64,000 bases of DNA from CAXXOK01 sp963663285. GTDB lineage: Bacteria; Bacillota; Clostridia; Christensenellales; Aristaeellaceae. The notes under the pieces were generated by a model. That model made no database searches, was not told where the DNA came from, and saw only the letters and a program-made list of their open reading frames with translations. The stretch covers positions 186,001-250,000 of the forward strand of contig CAXXNI010000002.1 in NCBI GenBank assembly GCA_963663285.2. Direction: 5' to 3'. Below are positions 26,973 through 35,830 of this stretch, one piece after another (the stretch's first letter is position 1; every line of letters starts with the position of its first letter). Made by a program: the position numbers and the translations under genes.

Positions 26973-28451
26973 TTACCGGGACTCAAACTTCCGCTTCTTT
27001 ACAGGACGTGCGGCCGGTCTGGCTGCTGATCTTGCGTATGAACCTGTGTGCGCAGGCTTGGCTGCCTGCTGTGGGCGCTGCGGACGGGCATGCGGAGCCG
27101 CAGGCGAGCGGGAAACATCGGCAGTGCGGCTAGACTGGGCAACAGGGCGGGCAGGGGAACGGCTTGCACCGGTTGATGCCCCACGGCTGTGCAAAGGTTG
27201 TGCATTGCGGTTTCTCATGTTACCACTCTGCGTACGAGGCGCTTTGGCTTCACCGCGAATGTTCACATCTTTTACGCGTGCCGGACGCGGAGGACGGGGT
27301 TGTTTAACGGTCTCAGTGAAAACCTCCATCGGCCATTTGCTTTCTTTGCGGGGGATTTTCCGCCCAATCAATTTTTCAATGGCATAGAGATTTTTCATCT
27401 CGTCAATGCAGCAAAAACTAATGGCGTCACCGTCCAAACCGGCGCGGCCCGTACGGCCGATGCGGTGTACATAAGCCTCCGGCTCGTTTGGCAGATCGTA
27501 ATTAAACACGTGGGATAATCCTGCTACGTCGATGCCGCGGGCGGCAATGTCGGTTGCAATCAACACTTTCAGTGCGCCGCTTTTAAACTGTCCCAACGCG
27601 TTTTGCCGGGCGCTCTGGCTTTTATCACCGTGAATCGCCATAGCTGTAATGCCCGCTCTATTCAGTTCTCGTACTACCCGGTCTGCGCCATGCTTGGTGC
27701 GGGTAAAAACAAGTGCATTTTCAACTTCCGGCTTGGCAAGCAAATCAGCCAGCAGATACTTCTTATTGACTTTATCCACCATGTAAAGCGTCTGCTGAAT
27801 ACTATCCACTGTGCTGCTAACGGGATCCACCTTTACGGTCTGCGGATCGCGCAGTATGCTCATGGCGAGCTTTTCTACCTCGGCAGGCATCGTGGCGGAG
27901 AAAAACAGCGTTTGCCGGTTCTGCGGCAGCTGGGCAATGACGCGTTTTACGTCGTGAATAAAGCCCATATCCAACATGCGGTCCGCTTCATCCAATACGA
28001 AAATTTCAATCTGATCCAGGTGGATATATCCCTGACCGATCAAGTCGTTCAAGCGGCCGGGGGTAGCCACAAGGATGGGCGGATTGCGCTTGAGCTGCGC
28101 TACCTGCTGCGCTTGATTCACGCCGCCAAAGATAACGCAGGAGGCAAGCGGCAGATGCTTGCCGTAAAGCTGAAAGTTCTCCTGTATCTGTATAGCCAGC
28201 TCACGCGTGGGCGTTAAGACCAGCGCGCGGGGGCGGCGGCTTGGGTGCCCGGAGCGGCTTTGCAGTTGTTGTAAAATCGGCAGGGCAAAGGCGGCGGTTT
28301 TACCGGTACCGGTTTGCGCACAGCCTAGTACATCCTGGCCGGAGAGCACCAGCGGAATGGTCTCCTGCTGGATAGGGGTAGGTTCCGTATAACCCGCGTC
28401 CCGCGTCGCTTTCAAAATCGGCGCGATCAGCGGCAGTTCGTTAAAATCCAT
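26973..28451 (-). CDS. DEAD-box ATP-dependent RNA helicase
   Basis: RNA helicase of 492 residues. In order: Q motif PTPIQQETIP, Walker A AQTGTGKT near 45-52, PTRELA, TPGR, DEAD near 150-153 (VLDEADRMLDMG), SAT, VFTRTKHG, and HRIGRTGRAG. The last 110 residues are a basic, Arg/Pro/Ser-rich low-complexity tail ending KKRKFESR, typical of CshA/RhlE-like proteins that work in ribosome assembly or mRNA decay. The start at 28451 has AAAGGA 7 bases upstream. Which Csh paralogue it represents is not resolved. Confidence 0.92.
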   Translation of the reverse strand: MDFNELPLIAPILKATRDAGYTEPTPIQQETIPLVLSGQDVLGCAQTGTGKTAAFALPILQQLQSRSGHPSRRPRALVLTPTRELAIQIQENFQLYGKHLPLASCVIFGGVNQAQQVAQLKRNPPILVATPGRLNDLIGQGYIHLDQIEIFVLDEADRMLDMGFIHDVKRVIAQLPQNRQTLFFSATMPAEVEKLAMSILRDPQTVKVDPVSSTVDSIQQTLYMVDKVNKKYLLADLLAKPEVENALVFTRTKHGADRVVRELNRAGITAMAIHGDKSQSARQNALGQFKSGALKVLIATDIAARGIDVAGLSHVFNYDLPNEPEAYVHRIGRTGRAGLDGDAISFCCIDEMKNLYAIEKLIGRKIPRKESKWPMEVFTETVKQPRPPRPARVKDVNIRGEAKAPRTQSGNMRNRNAQPLHSRGASTGASRSPARPVAQSSRTADVSRSPAAPHARPQRPQQAAKPAHTGSYARSAARPAARPVKKRKFESR

Positions 28452-28513
28452 GTCAACATCCTTTCCATATACGTGCCCGGCAGCGCTGCGCTGCCCGTAA
28501 AGCACGGAAGAAT

Positions 28514-28542
28514 ATCATACCATATTTAGCATGGAAAAGCAA
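28514..28542 (-). promoter_or_regulatory. Promoter of the helicase gene
   Basis: Minus-strand TTGCTT (28537-28542), 17-base spacer, TATGAT (28514-28519), directly downstream of the preceding gene's terminator. Confidence 0.6.
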
Positions 28543-28543
28543 A

Positions 28544-28571
28544 GCGGCAAACACATTCTTGTGTTTGCCGC
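28544..28571 (-). terminator. Terminator of the YARHG/SH3 protein gene
   Basis: Perfect 12-bp stem GCGGCAAACACA / TGTGTTTGCCGC with a 4-base loop; minus-strand reading continues TTTGCTTTTCC. Confidence 0.75.
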
Positions 28572-28599
28572 CTGTTAAATATCAAGTTTGCATATTATA

Positions 28600-29493
28600 C
28601 TACTTGGATGCATCCTCAAACTGATTAGCCAAATCCAGCGCATCCTCTGCAACAAACCCCCGTACTGTTTTGCCGTTTACCGTTGTTTCGATATAAGCCC
28701 ACGCGCGGGAATTGTAATACGTGGAAAGATAGGTTACACTCTCGCCCTTTTGGATGGTCCGGATGCAAGCGCTGAATGTGGCAGGGTCATCCGTAAGGCT
28801 GGTGTTTTGCAGGCACGAAACGGCAGTATAGGAAAAATCTAAATCGGCGGCGTTTACCGTACCTTTGATCGTCGAACCCTGCACATACCCTACGCGTACG
28901 GCGCCGCTATTTGTTTCGTACATCACCAGCAGCCACCCATTCTCCCAACCGGCAACATATACGCTGCCGTTGGTGCTGACAAGCGCTTTACCGTTTGCCC
29001 CGCGATACGATGATGTGCTTGGTGCGGAGTATACTTTCAACTTTTGATTGGTCTTCAGCGGAGCATAGGTGAAGCCGGAGAGAATATCAAAATAATCAAA
29101 GCTAATGTAGCTGAGATAATTTTTACCGCCTGTGTTATTGGTATGCTGCGCACGCATCTCTTCACGCACTTCTTTCACCAAATGCTCGTTGTACCACTCT
29201 ACCGAGCTTAACTGGCTGTAGCAGGCGGAGGAATTGTCCGGGTTGTCGTTGGGGGTATACCAGGGCATGGAGGAGAAGTAATTATCGTACTTGCCTCCGG
29301 CAATAAAATTATATCCGTGACGGGCAAAAATTTCATTTAAAATATAGCCGAGGGATTCGTAATCCCATTCCCAAAGTTCGGACTTAGTTAGCTTACGGGT
29401 ATCGCTGTCCGTAATAATATACTGCCTGCCGGCAAGTGCGAAGGAGGGGAGCAGCACGAGCAGCAGTAATATCGCGATCCAAGTTTTTTTCAT
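28600..29493 (-). CDS. Secreted YARHG-domain protein with SH3-like repeats
   Basis: Exported protein of 297 residues. The signal peptide is cleaved near FALAGRQ (about residue 22). Residues 33-85 form a YARHG-type domain: LTKSELWEWDYESLGYILNEI followed by FARHGYNF and YFSSMPWYTP. Two SH3b-like modules follow; the first begins LKVYSAPSTSSYRG, the same motif as in the protein at 12530-14215. YARHG domains occur in extracellular proteins of Firmicutes and Bacteroidota without a defined reaction; SH3b modules suggest wall binding. A consensus promoter precedes it. Confidence 0.78.
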   Translation of the reverse strand: MKKTWIAILLLLVLLPSFALAGRQYIITDSDTRKLTKSELWEWDYESLGYILNEIFARHGYNFIAGGKYDNYFSSMPWYTPNDNPDNSSACYSQLSSVEWYNEHLVKEVREEMRAQHTNNTGGKNYLSYISFDYFDILSGFTYAPLKTNQKLKVYSAPSTSSYRGANGKALVSTNGSVYVAGWENGWLLVMYETNSGAVRVGYVQGSTIKGTVNAADLDFSYTAVSCLQNTSLTDDPATFSACIRTIQKGESVTYLSTYYNSRAWAYIETTVNGKTVRGFVAEDALDLANQFEDASK

Positions 29494-29542
29494 AAGGGCA
29501 CATCCTTTCAGTCGGCGAAAAGGAATGGATAAATCTGGTTAT

Positions 29543-29571
29543 AGTATAGTGTTATCTATTTTAACTGTCAA
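29543..29571 (-). promoter_or_regulatory. Promoter of the YARHG/SH3 gene
   Basis: Minus-strand TTGACA (29566-29571), 17-base spacer and TATACT (29543-29548), 50 bases before the start codon. Confidence 0.85.
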
Positions 29572-29686
29572 TTGTTAAGCCTGTATGACAATCTCAAAAA
29601 ACGAAGGAAGAAAAGAGGTACGTATAGAATATGATAAAATCAGTGCTTTTTTGCGCATAACGCAAAAGGTGCATAGGAGGGTTTAT

Positions 29687-30586
29687 ATGAAGGTTCTCTG
29701 GAGAGGGTTACTTCTGGTGATTATATTAATGCTCCTGATGGTGCTGCTTCCCTCGCCGGCACCCATATCGGGAGCCTTTGCCGAAAGTAATCTGCTGCAA
29801 TCACTGCCGATCGACGATTCCGCCGGGCCTGTACCGGATGAAAGTTTGTACCTTGCGGATGATACCGGCTACCAGGATGATAGTATTTCCGTGCAAATAG
29901 AGCAAATACGGGAATATGAGACATACATTCTTGTTGCGCGCATTACCATTACCGATCCATCCCAGCTGCGTACGGCGATGGCGGGCAAGTTTGGCTCCAC
30001 ACGGGATATTCCCGGTGCGAAGCTGGCGAAGCGGTATAACGCTGTATTTGCCGTAAACGGCGATTATTTTAATTTCGACAGCACCGGGTATATCGTACGG
30101 CAGGGTGTATTGTACCGTGACAATCCGCAGGAAGGCTCAGATGTACTGCTGATTGATGGTCAGGGCGATTTTCATATCGTGCAGGATGCAACCTCCGAGA
30201 AAATTGCGGCGTTTGAAGGCACGATTGTAAATTCGTTCAGCTTCGGCCCCGCTTTAGTGGTGGATGGCAAAGCACAGGATATTGCCAGCAATAAACATAT
30301 TGCTTCCGATATCCCCACGCAGCGCATGGTTGTGGCACAAACCGGCCCCTTATCGTACCTTTGCGTTGCGACTGAAGGCCCGGAAAATGCAAATTCAATC
30401 GGGCTTACGCTTGCGGAAATGGCTGCGCTGATGGAAAAACTGGGATGCGAAACAGCCTATAACATGGATGGAGGCAGTTCTTCCACCATGGTACTGAATA
30501 ATGATAAAATCAATGCGCTCAGTACGCATAAAGTACGGGCTATTTGGGACATTCTATACTTTGCGACGCTGGTGGAGGCGGAGTAG
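29687..30586 (+). CDS. Phosphodiester glycosidase (NAGPA) family exported protein
   Basis: Protein of 299 residues with an N-terminal signal anchor (LLLVIILMLLMVLLP) and an NAGPA/DUF2233-type domain. Family hallmarks are NAVFAVNGDYFNF, DVLLIDGQGDFHI, FGPALVVDGK, TQRMVVAQT and the strongly conserved MDGGSSSTMVLN near the end. The family includes the mammalian uncovering enzyme and bacterial enzymes that cut phosphodiester-linked sugars, for example in wall teichoic acid or exopolysaccharide. TAGGAGG precedes the ATG at 29687; a longer frame from 29585 is not used. Upstream of a small cell-envelope group (Lgt-like, CapA-like). Confidence 0.82.
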   Translation: MKVLWRGLLLVIILMLLMVLLPSPAPISGAFAESNLLQSLPIDDSAGPVPDESLYLADDTGYQDDSISVQIEQIREYETYILVARITITDPSQLRTAMAGKFGSTRDIPGAKLAKRYNAVFAVNGDYFNFDSTGYIVRQGVLYRDNPQEGSDVLLIDGQGDFHIVQDATSEKIAAFEGTIVNSFSFGPALVVDGKAQDIASNKHIASDIPTQRMVVAQTGPLSYLCVATEGPENANSIGLTLAEMAALMEKLGCETAYNMDGGSSSTMVLNNDKINALSTHKVRAIWDILYFATLVEAE

Positions 30587-30642
30587 CCTTATCCGTTTGA
30601 AGTATCTTATCATGATATAGCGTCACGACGGGAGACAGCGAT

Positions 30643-31590
30643 ATGAATGAACCTGCGAAATTCGCCACAATATTGGGCTTGGACATATATCCGTATGGAG
30701 CGTGCATCGCCGTTGCGGCTGCGCTTGGGTGTCTGCTTTGGCTTCGCTTATGGAACCAGAAACAACACGATACAAAGCAGGGGATCAACTTTGCGATCCT
30801 TGCTGTGATCAGCTGCGTATTATTTGCCAGAATCGGCTTTTGTGCTATAAGGGCGCGGTTTATCGCGGTGGACTATATACCTGGATTTATCTATAAATTT
30901 CAGCTGGGCGGTTACTCGCTGGCGGGTGCTTGCGTGGGGCTTTTACTGGCTGCCGGGTTGTTCCGGCTGAAAACAGGAACCTTTTTAGCTGAAACCATGG
31001 ATGCCATAGTCCCAGCCGCGCTGCTAACCCTGTCCATTGCGAGACTCGCAGAGTTTTTTACGCTGGAAGGCATTGGCGGCTACATTGAAACGGACACCTT
31101 GCAATGGTTTCCGCTTGCGGTATGGGATACCTATGGCGATGCCGTCATAGCGGTCTTTATTTGGGAGGCGCTAGTTGCGTTGTTGCTGTGCGGCGGGTTG
31201 CTGCTATGGAGAAAGAAAGCGGTACGTACCCGTGGAGACGTTGCGTTAACAGGCATGCTGCTATTTGGACTAACGCAGATTGTTTTGGAGAGCCTTCGGC
31301 AGGATAATTACCTGCGCTTCGGTTTTGTAAGGGTAAACCAACTCTTAGGTATTGTACTAGCGCTATTTGCGATTGTAATGTGGTTGATAAGGCTCAAACC
31401 GACGCGCATACTTCGTGTGCGTATTTATGCCGGGGCAGTATTCTGCACGGCAATATTGGTACTGGTGGAGTTTGGTCTGGACAAATCCAGTCTTTCCAAT
31501 ATTCTTTTGTATATCGTAATGGTTGTGGATCTTGCGGTTTTAGGCACGATCGGGGTTACCCTTCGCAACCGGAGTGGAAAGGAGGCCTAG
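30643..31590 (+). CDS. Divergent Lgt-like multi-pass membrane protein
   Basis: Integral membrane protein of 315 residues with about eight hydrophobic segments. The N-terminal YPYGACIAVAAALG and central LGGYSLAGACVG recall prolipoprotein diacylglyceryl transferase. Key Lgt residues are altered: the His of GGLSxHGG is Ala, and the GRxGNxxNxE signature is reduced to ARLAEFFTLE. It is therefore probably a paralogue without the normal lipidation reaction, or with a different acceptor. GGGAG lies upstream of the ATG. The CapA-like gene starts 4 bases after its stop. Confidence 0.65.
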   Translation: MNEPAKFATILGLDIYPYGACIAVAAALGCLLWLRLWNQKQHDTKQGINFAILAVISCVLFARIGFCAIRARFIAVDYIPGFIYKFQLGGYSLAGACVGLLLAAGLFRLKTGTFLAETMDAIVPAALLTLSIARLAEFFTLEGIGGYIETDTLQWFPLAVWDTYGDAVIAVFIWEALVALLLCGGLLLWRKKAVRTRGDVALTGMLLFGLTQIVLESLRQDNYLRFGFVRVNQLLGIVLALFAIVMWLIRLKPTRILRVRIYAGAVFCTAILVLVEFGLDKSSLSNILLYIVMVVDLAVLGTIGVTLRNRSGKEA

Positions 31591-31593
31591 CAC

Positions 31594-32655
31594 GTGCGAA
31601 TGGGTAGAAAGGCGGCTGCTGTATTGCTGGTATTGCTGTTGCTGGCCGGCAACGCGCAGGCGGAAAAACAAATTGTGCTAACATTCGTGGGAGATTGTAC
31701 AGTAGGCTGTGAGGATCGTTTATTATCCAAGGATTATTCGTTCGCCTCATACGTAAGCCAAAAGGGATATGAGTATTTCCTTTCAGAGGTTAAGGATTTT
31801 TTATCCGAAGATGACTTGACCATTGCCAATTTTGAAGGGGTACTGAAAGACAACGCATTTAGCGCGGTGAATAAAACCTATTGCTTCAGGGGGCTGCCGG
31901 AATATGCGCAGATTTTAACACTGGGCAGCGTCGAAGTTGTAAATCTGGCTAATAATCATACAGGCGATTATGGCTCCATCGGCCGGATATCCACCCGAAA
32001 AGCGTTGGATACAGAAGGGTTAAAAGCATTCGGTTTTGACGATACATATCTATATGAAAAAGACGGCATTACAATTGCATTTTGCGGCTTTTGGGGCGTT
32101 GGCTTTAACAAGCGCCGCAATATTGCCGATACGATACGCCAATTAAAAGCGGATGGGGCGGACGCTGTTGTATGCACGCTTCACTTTGGCGAAGAATATG
32201 CGACAAACCATAATAATGTACAAACTATCGTTGCACAAATGGTGATTGATGCAGGCGCGGACTTGGTTGTGGGGCATCACCCCCATGTGGTGCAAGGTAT
32301 CGAAATATATCAAAACCGTATGATTTTTTATAGTGTCGGGAATTTCCTGTTTGGCGGGAACGCAACGGTTCGTGTAAATGGATGCCTGATTCCGCGCGTT
32401 ACTTTAACTTTCAGCGACGAGGGCGAATACCTAGGGCAACAAGCCAGCGTATATCCGGGTAATATTTCCGGCGATGACGAAGAAAATGATTATCAACCGC
32501 GATTGGTTACCGGTGACGCGGCGCAAGCTGTATATGAGCGTATCGACGGGGATAGCGCCATGGAGAATTGGCCGTATCAGGAAACGGAATCGTGCCGCAT
32601 ATATCCTTTTATTGAAGCGACATCACAAACGGATGAATCTCAATCCATGGAGTAG
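31594..32655 (+). CDS. CapA-family exported metallophosphatase-like protein
   Basis: Protein of 353 residues with a signal peptide (VLLVLLLLAGNAQA, cleavage near residue 24). The PGA_cap domain shows FVGDCTVG, TIANFEGVL, NLANNHTGDYG, GHHPHVVQG and YSVGNFLFGG, matching the metal-binding motifs of CapA, which is needed for poly-gamma-glutamate capsule attachment in Bacillus. No capB or capC is nearby, so a general envelope hydrolase role is more cautious. The start is GTG 31594 with GAAAGGAGG upstream; ATG 31600 is an alternative. The last 60 residues are a Ser/Thr/Glu-rich tail. Confidence 0.85.
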   Translation: MRMGRKAAAVLLVLLLLAGNAQAEKQIVLTFVGDCTVGCEDRLLSKDYSFASYVSQKGYEYFLSEVKDFLSEDDLTIANFEGVLKDNAFSAVNKTYCFRGLPEYAQILTLGSVEVVNLANNHTGDYGSIGRISTRKALDTEGLKAFGFDDTYLYEKDGITIAFCGFWGVGFNKRRNIADTIRQLKADGADAVVCTLHFGEEYATNHNNVQTIVAQMVIDAGADLVVGHHPHVVQGIEIYQNRMIFYSVGNFLFGGNATVRVNGCLIPRVTLTFSDEGEYLGQQASVYPGNISGDDEENDYQPRLVTGDAAQAVYERIDGDSAMENWPYQETESCRIYPFIEATSQTDESQSME

Positions 32656-32958
32656 AAGGAAATACGCGACGGAAAACGCAAAGCCTATGAACACGCTAAG
32701 TACTTTACGGTTTACCGTGGATTGCTATATAATAGAACGAGGATCTACATTCTACAAGTCGTTCCAAAGCATATTAACAAATATGCAAAAGGCGAAATCA
32801 TGCCTGCACATACATTGTATATAGCACTAAAACCTTTCAGGAATGATGTATACATATTGGTATGATATGAAGGATTACGCGAAACGGAAAATAGAGGAGA
32901 TGCCTTTCTAAACTTGCAGGGGAACAATCAAAATATACTGTTATAGGAGTAATATACA
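32656..32958 (+). promoter_or_regulatory. Upstream region of the DUF6273-like gene with possible promoter
   Basis: A 303-base gap, A/T-rich. TTTACG (32704-32709), an 18-base spacer and TATAAT (32728-32733) form a possible promoter about 225 bases before the next gene. Nothing else was recognised; the long leader shows no known riboswitch. Confidence 0.4.
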
Positions 32959-33639
32959 ATGAGAAAATGGGTTGCTATTCTAATAACCTTGGCGACTTGT
33001 CTGACCTTTTCGGCTGCGGGATTAGCCGAACAAACGAATGACTATACCGTAGGCAGCGTCGTTACCCTCGGCAGCTATGAGCAGGACAATAATCTGGATA
33101 ACGGAACGGAACCGGTCGAGTGGATCGTACTGGATGTGCAGGGCAAGCAAGCTCTTTTAATCAGCAAGTATTGTCTGGACGCACGGGCCTACAACAAGGA
33201 TTATATTCCCATGACATGGGCGGAATGCGACTTGCGGGTATGGTTAAATGATACTTTTTTAAGCGAGATTTTTTCGGCTGAGGAGCAGACGAGGGTCGTA
33301 ACGGTGACCAATATCAATAAAAACAATCCGCACTATGGTACAAAAGGCGGAGCGGATACCACGGATAAAATTTTCTTTTTAAGCACAGATGAGATTGACC
33401 AGTACTTCCCCGATTCGGAAAGCCGCAGAGCAACACCGACGGCATACGCGAAAGCGCAGGGTGCTTATGTAAATGGTACCAATGGGAATACATGGTGGTG
33501 GCTTCGTACCCCCGGTGTGCGCCCGATTGATGTTTGCGGCGTAAGCGCTTACGGCAACGTGAGCGGCTATGGCAGCCGGGATGTGAATCGGCCCAGCGGT
33601 GCGCTGCGGCCTGCTCTGTGGGTGACGATAGGGGAGTAA
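32959..33639 (+). CDS. Secreted DUF6273-like protein
   Basis: Exported protein of 226 residues. The signal peptide ends near AGLAEQT (residue 24). The mature part matches the DUF6273 type seen in many gut Clostridia: GSVVTLGSYEQDN, EWIVLDVQGKQALLISKY, WAECDLRVWLNDTFL, then KIFFLSTDEIDQYF, WWLRTPG and RPALWVTI. The fold is thought to resemble SUMF/FGE-type or C-type lectin domains, but no activity is known. The signal peptide begins MRKW like that of the next gene. A terminator follows. Confidence 0.78.
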   Translation: MRKWVAILITLATCLTFSAAGLAEQTNDYTVGSVVTLGSYEQDNNLDNGTEPVEWIVLDVQGKQALLISKYCLDARAYNKDYIPMTWAECDLRVWLNDTFLSEIFSAEEQTRVVTVTNINKNNPHYGTKGGADTTDKIFFLSTDEIDQYFPDSESRRATPTAYAKAQGAYVNGTNGNTWWWLRTPGVRPIDVCGVSAYGNVSGYGSRDVNRPSGALRPALWVTIGE

Positions 33640-33698
33640 AGCATTGGCTGGCAAGTGTAACGCTTGTGCCGCCAGATCATAAAAAATAACATAGAAAA

Positions 33699-33747
33699 AC
33701 ATCGTCCGCTGATGCCAAAAGGTATCAACGGACGGTGTTTTTTTATC
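33699..33747 (+). terminator. Terminator after the DUF6273-like gene
   Basis: ACATCGTCCGCTGATGCC (33699-33716) pairs with GGTATCAACGGACGGTGT (33721-33738) with a few mismatches, followed by TTTTTTT. Confidence 0.88.
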
Positions 33748-33900
33748 TTGTCACGATAATATTCATAACAACGGAATTGTAGTTACGGAAGATAAAGACA
33801 GGTTAGTATCCAGACCAAGATTCCGGTAACAAGAGGAACAGCCTGCGATAGTGTAGTAAAGAAAATAATAATTTGTTAGGGTTCTGTAACAATTATTAAG
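33748..33900. other. A/T-rich gap without recognised gene
   Basis: Part of a 338-base gap before the next secreted protein. No frame or structure was recognised upstream of the promoter at 33901. Confidence 0.5.
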
Positions 33901-33929
33901 TAGACATAAAAAGGAAATAGAAATATAAC
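33901..33929 (+). promoter_or_regulatory. Promoter of the secreted protein at 33978
   Basis: TAGACA (33901-33906), 17-base spacer and TATAAC (33924-33929), 48 bases before the ATG. Confidence 0.6.
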
Positions 33930-33977
33930 AATGGTAAATGTTATCTAAATGAAGAAAACAAAGGGAGTTGTACTTTC

Positions 33978-34517
33978 ATGAGAAAATGGTTATCAATCCT
34001 GTTGGTACTTCTGTTGATGACCCCTGTTGCAGCCGCCCTGGGGTCGGATTACCCTTTCCAGGCAGGGGTTAACTACACGGAGCCATACGCCGATTATGGC
34101 GCGGCAACAAGCATGTTGAATTTCGGCCGCGCGTCAAGCTTGTGCCCCGGTGAATCGTTCTACGATGTGAAAACGACAACCATCAAGAAGATTAAAGCGA
34201 CACAGTTGAAAAAATATATGGACAGCTGCGATTTCTACTGCTACGCAAAGTGGCAGTGCGATAAGAGCATTGATGAATGCACAATTGACGCCATGCTGGT
34301 TATGACAACGCCGGATGGTACATATTATGCAACCTATGGTTCTTGGGATATCTACGATCAGAAACGCCGCACCATGTATTCCTGGTTCTTTGACGTTACC
34401 AGATGTCTTGAACGCTATTTGGATGAAAACGGCGGTTCGTTTGATACCGGTACCTATACCTTCTCGCTGTTCTTTAACGATCAAGTATTCAGAACCAGCA
34501 AGGTAACGGTTACCTGA
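33978..34517 (+). CDS. Small secreted protein, unknown function
   Basis: Exported protein of 179 residues; signal peptide to about PVAAALG (residue 22), with AAAGGGAG upstream of the ATG. Mature part has four to five Cys residues (SSLCPG, DSCDFYCYAKWQCDKSIDEC), which could form disulfides, then strands such as AMLVMTTPDGTYYATYG, SWFFDVT and TYTFSLFFND. The layout suggests an immunoglobulin-like beta domain. No family recognised. It is convergent with rplA and shares a bidirectional terminator. Confidence 0.65.
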   Translation: MRKWLSILLVLLLMTPVAAALGSDYPFQAGVNYTEPYADYGAATSMLNFGRASSLCPGESFYDVKTTTIKKIKATQLKKYMDSCDFYCYAKWQCDKSIDECTIDAMLVMTTPDGTYYATYGSWDIYDQKRRTMYSWFFDVTRCLERYLDENGGSFDTGTYTFSLFFNDQVFRTSKVTVT

Positions 34518-34538
34518 TTGGCTGTAAAAGGGAATAAA

Positions 34539-34576
34539 AAACGCCCCGCACTGTGTTATCACAATGCGGGGCGTTT
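34539..34576. terminator. Bidirectional terminator between the secreted protein and rplA
   Basis: AAACGCCCCGCA (34539-34550) pairs with TGCGGGGCGTTT (34565-34576), with an inner TGTG/CACA stem. It ends the long ribosomal operon on the minus strand. Confidence 0.85.
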
Positions 34577-34583
34577 GAAGCGC

Positions 34584-35273
34584 TCAGAACTTCAGCGGGT
34601 TTACCTTTACGCCGGGGCCCATGGTGGAGCTCAGGTAGAGCGAACGCACATAGGTGCCTTTAGCGGTCGACGGCTTAGCCTTATTAATGGCATCCATCAG
34701 CACTTGCAGGTTCTCCTGCAGCTTCGCGGCGCCAAAGGAGGCTTTGCCAATCGGGCAGTGGATAATCGCGGTCTTGTCGACGCGGTACTCCACTTTACCG
34801 GCTTTGATATCATTGATGGCCTTGGTAAGATCCATTGTAACCGTGCCGGACTTGGGGTTAGGCATCAAGCCTTTAGGACCGAGGATACGGCCGATACGGC
34901 CGATAACGCCCATCATGTCCGGGGTAGCGACGATAACATCGTAGCCAAACCAGTTTTCAGCTTGAATCTTCTGTACCATCTCTTCGCCGCCGACGAAATC
35001 CGCACCGGCAGCTTCGGCCTCTTTGATTTTGTCACCCTTGGTTACAACCAATACGCGCACAACGCGGCCGGTACCGTTGGGCAGAACCACAGCGCCGCGA
35101 ACCTGTTGGTCGGCGTGGCGGGGATCAACACCCAGGCGGCAGCTTAATTCAATGGTCTCATCGAATTTGGCTTTGCTGGTCTCGCAGACAAGCGTGCAGG
35201 CTTCTTCGGGATCATAGGATTTGAGGTTATCAAGCAGCTTTACGCTGTCAGAATATTTCTTACCGTGTTTCAT
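34584..35273 (-). CDS. rplA: 50S ribosomal protein L1
   Basis: L1-stalk protein of 229 residues, the normal length. Diagnostic segments are MKHGKKY, GADFVGGEEMV, ATPDMMGVIGRIGRILGPKGLMPNPK and KVEYRVDKT. It binds 23S rRNA and, in many bacteria, represses its own operon by binding rplK-rplA mRNA. It is the last gene of the minus-strand translation operon; rplJ and rplL do not follow, which is unusual. GGGAGGAAATG precedes the start. Confidence 0.97.
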   Translation of the reverse strand: MKHGKKYSDSVKLLDNLKSYDPEEACTLVCETSKAKFDETIELSCRLGVDPRHADQQVRGAVVLPNGTGRVVRVLVVTKGDKIKEAEAAGADFVGGEEMVQKIQAENWFGYDVIVATPDMMGVIGRIGRILGPKGLMPNPKSGTVTMDLTKAINDIKAGKVEYRVDKTAIIHCPIGKASFGAAKLQENLQVLMDAINKAKPSTAKGTYVRSLYLSSTMGPGVKVNPLKF

Positions 35274-35327
35274 CGTTCATTTCCTCCCTGTGGTAATAGC
35301 GGCACAATGTCCTCCCACATACATATG

Positions 35328-35753
35328 TTATTCCTCAACCGTGATGCCCATGGAGCGGGCGGTGCCGCGAACCATGCGCTCGATGCTCTCGATATCGGTG
35401 GCGTTTACGTCAGGACGCTTGATCTCGGCGATCTTCGTGACCTGCTCCTTGGTCAGCTTGCCGACCTTATCACGATTGGGGCGACCACTGCCGTGCTGCA
35501 AACCGAGTTCTTTTTTAATCAGGTTCGGCACGGGCGGCGTTTTGGTAATGAAGGTAAACGTGCGGTCGGTGTATACGGTGATGACTACGGGAATAATCAT
35601 ACCGGCTTCCTTGGCCGTACGCTCGTTGAACTCTTTGCAGAAACCCGGAATGTTCACGCCGTGCTGACCCAGCGCAGGGCCGATCGGCGGTGCGGGAGTC
35701 GCTTTCGCGGCGGGAACCTGGAGTTTGATAAGCGATTGAACTTTCTTAGCCAT
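35328..35753 (-). CDS. rplK: 50S ribosomal protein L11
   Basis: L11 of 141 residues: MAKKVQSLIKLQVPAAKATPAPP then GPALGQHGVNI and the C-terminal rRNA-binding part with GxARSMGITV. It forms the GTPase-associated centre. GGAGG lies 9 bases before the ATG at 35753, and a longer frame to 35771 overlaps this site. It is preceded by a 146-base gap from nusG containing two hairpins. Confidence 0.96.
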   Translation of the reverse strand: MAKKVQSLIKLQVPAAKATPAPPIGPALGQHGVNIPGFCKEFNERTAKEAGMIIPVVITVYTDRTFTFITKTPPVPNLIKKELGLQHGSGRPNRDKVGKLTKEQVTKIAEIKRPDVNATDIESIERMVRGTARSMGITVEE

Positions 35754-35830
35754 GGTTATGGACCTCCTCAAATTGTGGTGACACGGAACGCTTTACGTTC
35801 CTCCCACGCCCATCCGCTAGGGGAAGGGCA

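Noticed and set aside
32474..32824. Open frame of 116 codons overlapping the end of the CapA-like gene
   Set aside because: No ribosome binding site, composition is not protein-like and it runs into a promoter region.
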